Positions 6,081 through 9,894 of a stretch of DNA of 9,894 nt are shown one piece after another. Source of the DNA: Candidatus Saccharimonadales bacterium (GTDB taxonomy: Bacteria; Patescibacteriota; Saccharimonadia; Saccharimonadales; UBA4665); the NCBI GenBank assembly GCA_025450135.1, contig JANWHZ010000009.1, positions 1 through 9,894 of the forward strand. Reading direction: 5' to 3'. The position numbers and the translations under genes are program-made. Positions within the stretch are counted from its first letter, which is position 1. Every line of letters starts with the position of its first letter. The notes under the pieces are model-generated. The model saw only the letters and a program-made list of their open reading frames with translations. It was not told where the DNA came from and did no database searches.

Positions 6081-6584
6081 CTAAAAGAGACTGGCCTGAC
6101 CCGATTCGTCTGGCTCAATACTCACACCAACCTGCTCCGCAAGTCGGTCTAGGAACGGTAATTGGCCCGGCAGTAATTTGATCGTCGCATCGCGCAAGCT
6201 AAACCAGCCGGCCCGATCGACTTCGGGAATTTCGAGCTTCTTACCCGACCTCGGCGGCCATTCAATCGTCAGTGTATTGCTTTTGATTCGATTGGCATCC
6301 ATGTCGGCTTCGAGCGCCCAGATACAGACCATCTTGCCGCCCGGTTGTTTCGCTTCTCCTAACGACGTCAACGTACCCTTTGGCACATGATGGCCCAGCT
6401 CCTCGGCCAACTCACGTTTGGCGGCAGACAGCGGTTCTTCCTCCGCGCTAAATTCACCTTTCGGGATTGACCATACACCAGCGTCTTTCTTGACCCAGAA
6501 GGGCCCGCCGGGATGCACGAGCAACACCTCACATGCAGAACCGATTTTTCGATACAGTAAAATGCCTGCGCTCTGCTTGGCCAT
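6081..6584 (-). CDS. NUDIX hydrolase (COG4119-like)
   Basis: This is a 167-aa protein. The NUDIX box spans residues 43-65: Gly43, Glu49, then RELAEELG (57-64), with the full G-x5-E-x7-REUxEExG spacing, so the Mg-binding catalytic helix is intact. The preceding DAGVWSIPKGEF (34-45) and the following KMVCIWALEAD and EVDRAGWFSL (121-130) match the group of small NUDIX proteins annotated as NTP/diadenosine polyphosphate pyrophosphohydrolases. It hydrolyses a nucleoside diphosphate linked to another moiety; the precise substrate is not determinable. It begins 1 nt after the HIT gene stop, so the two form a translationally coupled operon. Both families handle (di)nucleoside polyphosphates, which suggests nucleotide-pool cleaning or alarmone turnover. 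The Shine-Dalgarno site is weak, consistent with reinitiation. Confidence 0.93.
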   Translation of the reverse strand: MAKQSAGILLYRKIGSACEVLLVHPGGPFWVKKDAGVWSIPKGEFSAEEEPLSAAKRELAEELGHHVPKGTLTSLGEAKQPGGKMVCIWALEADMDANRIKSNTLTIEWPPRSGKKLEIPEVDRAGWFSLRDATIKLLPGQLPFLDRLAEQVGVSIEPDESGQASLF

Positions 6585-6585
6585 A

Positions 6586-7005
6586 CTATTTCAATAGCTT
6601 GGCGACTTCATTCCGCTCGACATCGTCAAGGTCGGCAAATAGGTCGGTTTCATAGATTTCTGCCACTTTATACAAGTAGTCCTGCAGCGACCTGGGATAC
6701 ACATGGAAAACCACGTGGTCGGCCTTTAACCGACTCTGCGGCAAAAACGGGCGATAGTTTTGCTTGATGTCAGCGCCCTCGCCCAGCGTACCGATAATGC
6801 GTTGCTCAACAAAGAAGATAAGTTCAAAAACGGCAACGATTTCCTCGTGGGTCATTTCCCATGGCTTTTCGATATGCCGCTTTGGCATAACGAGAAAGTG
6901 GCCAGGTACCTTACGCGGGTTACTGAGTGTCACCTGTGCTAGATCGTTTTCTTTCAGAATGCGCTCTTTGGGAGTACAGAATGGACAATCTTTCGCGGTA
7001 GCCAT
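6586..7005 (-). CDS. HIT-superfamily protein with incomplete histidine triad
   Basis: This is a 139-aa protein. An N-terminal CPFC (7-10) is the usual HIT Zn-type pair. PGHFLVMPKRHIEK (34-47) is the core HIT strand and helix. The C-terminal signature reads DHVVFHVYPR (96-105). In HIT enzymes the pattern is H-x-H-x-H, and the middle His is the nucleophile that forms the nucleotidyl intermediate; here positions 97, 99 and 101 are His-Val-His. The codon is GTT, read directly, so this is not a translation artefact. Fold membership is secure, while nucleotide hydrolase or transferase activity by the standard mechanism is doubtful. It could be a nucleotide-binding or regulatory member. The gene heads an operon with the NUDIX gene and is divergent from DUF1697. 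Its promoter lies so close that the mRNA is probably leaderless. Confidence 0.9.
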   Translation of the reverse strand: MATAKDCPFCTPKERILKENDLAQVTLSNPRKVPGHFLVMPKRHIEKPWEMTHEEIVAVFELIFFVEQRIIGTLGEGADIKQNYRPFLPQSRLKADHVVFHVYPRSLQDYLYKVAEIYETDLFADLDDVERNEVAKLLK

Positions 7006-7011
7006 AGTTTA

Positions 7012-7020
7012 ACTATAGCA
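7012..7020 (-). promoter_or_regulatory. Extended -10 promoter of the HIT-NUDIX operon
   Basis: TGC-TATAGT on the minus strand lies 6 nt before the HIT ATG. It has the TGn extension and a 5/6 -10 match, with no -35 match. It predicts transcription starting at or within a base or two of the ATG. Confidence 0.5.
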
Positions 7021-7038
7021 AAGGTCACTGCCCTTATT

Positions 7039-7047
7039 TGGTATATT
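7039..7047 (+). promoter_or_regulatory. Extended -10 promoter of the DUF1697 gene
   Basis: TGG-TATATT on the plus strand lies 6 nt before the ATG at 7054. This mirrors the divergent HIT promoter 18 nt away in the same 48-bp gap. No Shine-Dalgarno site can fit, so leaderless translation is predicted. Confidence 0.5.
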
Positions 7048-7053
7048 GCATGT

Positions 7054-7602
7054 ATGAACACGTACGTGGCTATGCTGCGAGGGATTGGACCCGGCAACCC
7101 AAATATGAGTGGCCCAAAATTTAAAGCTGTGTTCGAGGAGCTCGGCTTTACTAAAGTGCAGGTAGTGTTGGCAAGCGGAAACATACTATTCGCTACCCCC
7201 GAGCGTGACAAAGATGTCTTGGCGGCGCGCGTAGAAACAGCACTGCCGCAGCGGTTGGGCTTCACTAGAAGCGTCATTATCAGGAGCCAGCAAGACTTAC
7301 AGGACCTCATTGACCAAGATCCATTCCACGATCTTGAGGTCAATCACAACAAAGGCATGTATCTCTTAATCACATTCTTCAAGCGGCGGCCTCACCTCCC
7401 ATTCGCCCTACCCTACACCCCGGCAGGTAAGTCGTATACCCTCTTGGGCTACAGAGACTCTACTTTGTACGGATTAGTGGACCTGACACATAGTAAAACG
7501 CCTGACTATATGGCGTGGCTGGAAAAGCAATTTGGCAAAGACATTACCAGCCGCACCCCCAGAACCGTACGGCTCATTTTGTCTCGAATGAATAAAACCT
7601 GA
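7054..7602 (+). CDS. DUF1697 family protein
   Basis: This is a 182-aa protein. The N-terminus YVAMLRGIGPGN (4-15), the LEELGF-like helix EELGFTKVQVVLASGNILF (28-46), and the C-terminal TSRTPRTVRLIL (165-176) correspond to the canonical DUF1697 pattern (ALLRGINVGG, LQSGNVVF, TTRNWNTV). The family is a small cytoplasmic alpha/beta protein of unknown biochemical role, about 180 aa, so length is complete. The C-terminal Asn-Trp-Asn of the family pattern is Thr-Pro-Arg here. It is a single-gene plus-strand unit with its own promoter, flanked by divergent HIT and by a terminator-like hairpin about 50 nt after the stop. A 5-bp stem (AGCGC/GCGCT, 7603-7617) directly follows the stop codon. Confidence 0.9.
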   Translation: MNTYVAMLRGIGPGNPNMSGPKFKAVFEELGFTKVQVVLASGNILFATPERDKDVLAARVETALPQRLGFTRSVIIRSQQDLQDLIDQDPFHDLEVNHNKGMYLLITFFKRRPHLPFALPYTPAGKSYTLLGYRDSTLYGLVDLTHSKTPDYMAWLEKQFGKDITSRTPRTVRLILSRMNKT

Positions 7603-7654
7603 AGCGCAAACGGCGCTGGTGACCTTCCGTCTAGGCCTCATAGTACTACTGCGA

Positions 7655-7689
7655 AATGAAATAGCCCCAAGCCTTGGGGCTATTTCATT
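7655..7689. terminator. Long hairpin, probable bidirectional terminator between DUF1697 and tRNA-Val
   Basis: A perfect inverted repeat has 17-nt arms (7655-7671 and 7673-7689). The GC-rich apex is CCCCAAG/CTTGGGG and the AT-rich base ends in TATTTCATT in either direction. The real loop is probably 3-5 nt. Its position between converging transcripts (DUF1697 from the left, tRNA from the right) fits a shared intrinsic terminator. The T-tract is broken by C residues, so efficiency is uncertain. Its right edge overlaps the last base of the tRNA CCA. Confidence 0.7.
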
Positions 7690-7765
7690 GGTGGGCAATG
7701 CAGGGCTCGAACCTGCGACCTCGGCGATGTGAACGCCGCGCTCTGGCCAACTGAGCTAATTGCCC
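7689..7765 (-). tRNA. tRNA-Val (anticodon CAC), CCA encoded
   Basis: On the minus strand a full cloverleaf can be drawn. The acceptor is GGGCAAT/ATTGCCC with discriminator A and an encoded CCA (7689-7691). The D stem is GCTC/GAGC, the anticodon stem CGGCG/CGCCG with loop TTCACAT (anticodon CAC), the variable region 5 nt, and the T arm GCAGG-TTCGAGC-CCTGC. Length is 74 nt plus CCA. It reads GTG valine codons. It is driven by an extended -10 promoter just upstream and ends against the hairpin at 7655-7689. Confidence 0.97.
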
Positions 7766-7779
7766 GTTCCTTCGGTGGT

Positions 7780-7788
7780 ATTATATCA
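7780..7788 (-). promoter_or_regulatory. Extended -10 promoter of tRNA-Val
   Basis: TGA-TATAAT on the minus strand is a perfect -10 hexamer with TGn extension. It ends 14 nt before the mature tRNA 5' end, giving a 5' leader of about 7-8 nt for RNase P removal. Confidence 0.6.
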
Positions 7789-7810
7789 CCACTCTGTTAC
7801 CAGCGGACTG

Positions 7811-7816
7811 TATAAT
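7811..7816 (+). promoter_or_regulatory. -10 box of the PIG-L deacetylase gene
   Basis: A perfect TATAAT lies 7 nt before the GTG start at 7824, predicting a leaderless GTG-started mRNA. It is divergent from the tRNA promoter. No strong -35 hexamer was found. Confidence 0.5.
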
Positions 7817-7823
7817 ACAGACT

Positions 7824-8612
7824 GTGCCACTCGTTATTCTTCTGACTATTCTGCTTGTTACCATGCTGGCTATCTGGACAGTGGGAATGCGGTACGCCAA
7901 CGACTTCACGCTGAAACCTGCCCATCTAAAACAATTCAAACGTGTACTCGTGATCTTTCCACACCCCGACGACGAGACAAACATCGCTGGTACCCTTTGG
8001 AAATTACACCGCCTACGCCGGCATGTAACGCTGCAGATCTTGACAAAAGGCGAGTGCGGTACGCCGGATGCGCACTTTGATTTTTCATTGAAAGCTACGC
8101 GCAGCGCCGAAATGCGGCGGGTCCGTGACATACTCGGCATCGACACGCTCATACAGGAAGATTTAGGCGACGGGCAGGTGGCAGCCCATCGTGCGGAAGC
8201 ACGGACCTGCATCATTGCTGCACTCCGCGAAGCCAAACCTGACCTTGTTATTACGTACGACTTAGCCGGCTTATATGGCCACGAGGATCATATTACCTGC
8301 GCTGAAGAAGTCGCACAATGTCTGAAGCAGACACACTCGGCCGCCACACTTTGGTACAGTGCCGTGCCACCACGCCAACTTAAGCTGACGAACCTGCCCA
8401 CACACATGGCAAAAGACCGGCAGTTTGCAAACAAACGAGCCAAGCCGAATCTGCGCGTGTCTGTTGGACCACTCGGGGTTATAGCCAAAGTACACAGCAT
8501 CTACGCCCACACCAGCCAGCGTCGTTCATTCCGCGAAAGCGTACCGTTACACGCGCCGTTATGGTTTATGTATTCGATGCGCGTAAGTGAATATTTCGAG
8601 GAAGTTCGTTAA
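7824..8612 (+). CDS. Membrane-anchored PIG-L/LmbE-type N-deacetylase
   Basis: This is a 262-aa protein with a GTG start. Residues 2-20 form one hydrophobic helix. The catalytic domain begins about residue 38 with the hallmark FPHPDDE (45-51) and continues with KGECGTPD (75-82), RSAEMRRVRDILG (93-105), ITYDLAGLYGHEDH (143-156) and a C-terminal YAHTSQR region. His47, Asp50 and His156 are the expected Zn ligands, and Asp49 the general base. The family removes acetyl groups from N-acetylglucosamine-type moieties (GlcNAc-PI, mycothiol and teicoplanin precursors, chitooligosaccharides), so an N-acetyl sugar conjugate at the membrane is likely. Basic residues after the helix favour the catalytic domain on the cytoplasmic side. 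This is a lone gene, convergent with the trehalase-like gene with overlapping stops; its substrate is unknown. Confidence 0.9.
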   Translation: MPLVILLTILLVTMLAIWTVGMRYANDFTLKPAHLKQFKRVLVIFPHPDDETNIAGTLWKLHRLRRHVTLQILTKGECGTPDAHFDFSLKATRSAEMRRVRDILGIDTLIQEDLGDGQVAAHRAEARTCIIAALREAKPDLVITYDLAGLYGHEDHITCAEEVAQCLKQTHSAATLWYSAVPPRQLKLTNLPTHMAKDRQFANKRAKPNLRVSVGPLGVIAKVHSIYAHTSQRRSFRESVPLHAPLWFMYSMRVSEYFEEVR

Positions 8613-9889
8613 GGTTTCTGCGCCGTGTCGATATAGTCGCGGCAAAAGCGCTCGAAAATGGCATTGGTCCAGCCAAAACCTTTTTGCGTTGGGTAGACCC
8701 CTTGCACCGGAAGTTTAGACGGGCTCACAACGTTGTACTTTTCGAGAAATTCGCCATACACGTTAAACCAGGCTAGATTTGTACGAAGCCACTTCATTGC
8801 AATACGCTTAGCTTCGGCGTGATACCCATATCGCTCCAGTGCTTGCACAACAATAAAATGCAAGTTAGCCCAGCCATTCGGGTATGCCCACTGCGTCGGC
8901 ATGTGGTCGAGCATCGCCTCGCGAATATGAAGCGCATCGGTCGTGGCTAATCCGCCTTTATGCTCGAAGTAGTGCAGCGACTTAACGAGCAGTGCTGCCT
9001 GCTGATCGTCTACCATACCTGCCCACATTGGGAAATAAGCTGCCAGACTATTAACGTGGCTGCGGCGCTTACGAACGTAATCATAATCATAGTACAACCC
9101 ACGCGCACGATCCCACATGAGGTCATTCGCAACCCGAGCCCGTTCTTGGGCCCGACCGTACCATTTCACTGCCGACTGCTCGTCACCGAGGATTCGTCCC
9201 GTCCGCGCAAAGTCTGTTTCATATTTATACAGCAGCGCGTTGAGATCAATAGGCACATAATTCAGCGCGTGGCGGTTGAAACGTGGCGTCATGTCCCAAC
9301 CGCTTTCGGCTTCAGCCAGGTCATGCAGCATATTAATGTCATAGTAACGGCTTAAGCCACGGTAGACTTGACGGTCATTCGGCTTCTTCGACCCCATCCA
9401 GACGGTCATATATTCTTGCTGGGCAAGGGTCATAGCTTGGTCCAGCCATGCCTTACTTGGCTTGTAGCGATCATATACGTCGAGAATAAAGCTCGTCAGA
9501 AACGGTGGCTGCGACCGGCCCATGAGGTACGTTCGCGAGGCGTTCGGGATAACTTTGTACCGCTTTAGTAGCGTCAGTAAATCTTGCAGTATACCTTCAA
9601 CGAGCTCCTTATGCTCGTCGTCGAGCAACCCTTGGCAAATGAAGTAGCTGTCCCAGTAATACAATTCGTCATAGTCAAAGCTGGCGGCCGGATCGTAGCT
9701 GGGGATAATATATGGCTTTGGCAAGCCGAGCAAACTCGCGTCATTGTGAGGGTGGAAACGTGTCGCGTGACGCCACCAGTCATGAATATACTCACGGGCG
9801 AGACGAACATCACGAGCAGTCAGGTCAGACTGTCCTTGCATAATTAAGCGAGCACGGACGACTCGTTTGGCTTGGGATAGGTTAAGCAT
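8609..9889 (-). CDS. Trehalase-like glycoside hydrolase (GH37)
   Basis: This 426-aa protein is an (alpha/alpha)6-barrel enzyme that would split trehalose into two glucoses by inversion. Visible landmarks are DELYYWDSYF (74-83, first trehalase signature region), GRSQPPF (124-130), the catalytic acid Asp199 in ESGWD, VPIDLNALL (212-220), QWAYPNGW (333-340, second signature region), the catalytic base Glu383 in LEKYN, and GFGWTNA (404-410). It has no signal peptide, so it is cytoplasmic; it is shorter than periplasmic TreA (about 550 aa), missing the secretory N-terminus. The PGGRF part of signature 1 is replaced by AASFDYD, which removes a conserved substrate-binding Arg. The frame stays open to the window edge upstream of the ATG at 9889, so the true start may lie further out. 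Its stop overlaps that of the PIG-L gene by 3 nt. Confidence 0.9.
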   Translation of the reverse strand: MLNLSQAKRVVRARLIMQGQSDLTARDVRLAREYIHDWWRHATRFHPHNDASLLGLPKPYIIPSYDPAASFDYDELYYWDSYFICQGLLDDEHKELVEGILQDLLTLLKRYKVIPNASRTYLMGRSQPPFLTSFILDVYDRYKPSKAWLDQAMTLAQQEYMTVWMGSKKPNDRQVYRGLSRYYDINMLHDLAEAESGWDMTPRFNRHALNYVPIDLNALLYKYETDFARTGRILGDEQSAVKWYGRAQERARVANDLMWDRARGLYYDYDYVRKRRSHVNSLAAYFPMWAGMVDDQQAALLVKSLHYFEHKGGLATTDALHIREAMLDHMPTQWAYPNGWANLHFIVVQALERYGYHAEAKRIAMKWLRTNLAWFNVYGEFLEKYNVVSPSKLPVQGVYPTQKGFGWTNAIFERFCRDYIDTAQKP

Positions 9890-9894
9890 CGGCG

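Noticed and set aside
7603..7617. Intrinsic terminator right after the DUF1697 stop (AGCGC/GCGCT stem)
   Set aside because: It has only 5 bp and no following T-tract. The 17-bp hairpin at 7655-7689 is a far better terminator.
1..9894. Mobile elements, CRISPR arrays, prophage or toxin-antitoxin genes
   Set aside because: No transposase or integrase motif, no regularly spaced repeats, no terminal inverted repeats and no small toxin-antitoxin pair could be seen on either strand.
1..9894. Recoded TGA (glycine or tryptophan) as in some CPR lineages
   Set aside because: TGA ends several genes at positions consistent with operon spacing, and none of the conserved proteins is interrupted by an in-frame TGA.

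Overview
The window reads as ordinary chromosome of a small-genome Patescibacteria/CPR bacterium, most likely Candidatus Saccharibacteria (TM7) or a close relative. This rests on protein character rather than a search. The methionyl-tRNA synthetase has HIGF and KMSKT variants of the class I signatures and no C-terminal tRNA-binding domain. The cysteine desulfurase has a divergent lysine-site motif. The HIT protein, two small conserved-looking hypothetical proteins and a set of membrane proteins resemble lineage-specific families. Base composition is near 50% GC. TGA is used as a normal stop (276-278, 3297-3299, 7600-7602), so this is not a recoded (Gracilibacteria/SR1-type) genome. Packing is dense: coding and tRNA sequence fill all but short gaps, and the longest gap is 134 bp.

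Layout. From 5946 down to 1, eight minus-strand genes form one tight directional block with gaps of 7-24 nt or overlaps of 4-11 nt: metG, a TatD-family metal-dependent hydrolase, two small unknown proteins (117 and 125 aa, ATGA-coupled), a NifS/IscS-like cysteine desulfurase, a secreted protein with a C-terminal two-helix hairpin, a single-pass coiled-coil membrane protein, and the 5' end of a helical soluble protein cut by the window edge. Upstream, 7005 to 6081, is a two-gene HIT-NUDIX minus-strand operon. A 48-bp divergent promoter region separates it from a plus-strand DUF1697 gene (7054-7602). A long bidirectional-looking hairpin then separates DUF1697 from a minus-strand tRNA-Val(CAC) with encoded CCA. 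A second divergent promoter region drives a membrane-anchored PIG-L/LmbE-type deacetylase (7824-8612). This converges on a minus-strand GH37 trehalase-like gene (8609-9889), and the two share the TTAA that holds both stop codons.

How the genes relate. The metG block combines translation (MetRS), nucleic-acid or quality-control hydrolysis (TatD), sulfur mobilisation (cysteine desulfurase, probably for tRNA thiolation or Fe-S assembly) and an unidentified envelope module. HIT and NUDIX proteins both belong to nucleotide-hydrolase superfamilies acting on (di)nucleoside polyphosphates, but this HIT protein lacks the middle, catalytic histidine.

The most interesting points are three. First, the three-gene membrane module at 1-1758 has an order and architecture (helical hairpin, single helix plus coiled coil, soluble helical protein) that echo F-ATPase c-b-delta, although its members are not recognisable ATPase subunits. 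Second, good -10 boxes recur only 6-9 nt before start codons, which suggests leaderless transcription. Third, the HIT protein and the trehalase show changed active-site motifs.
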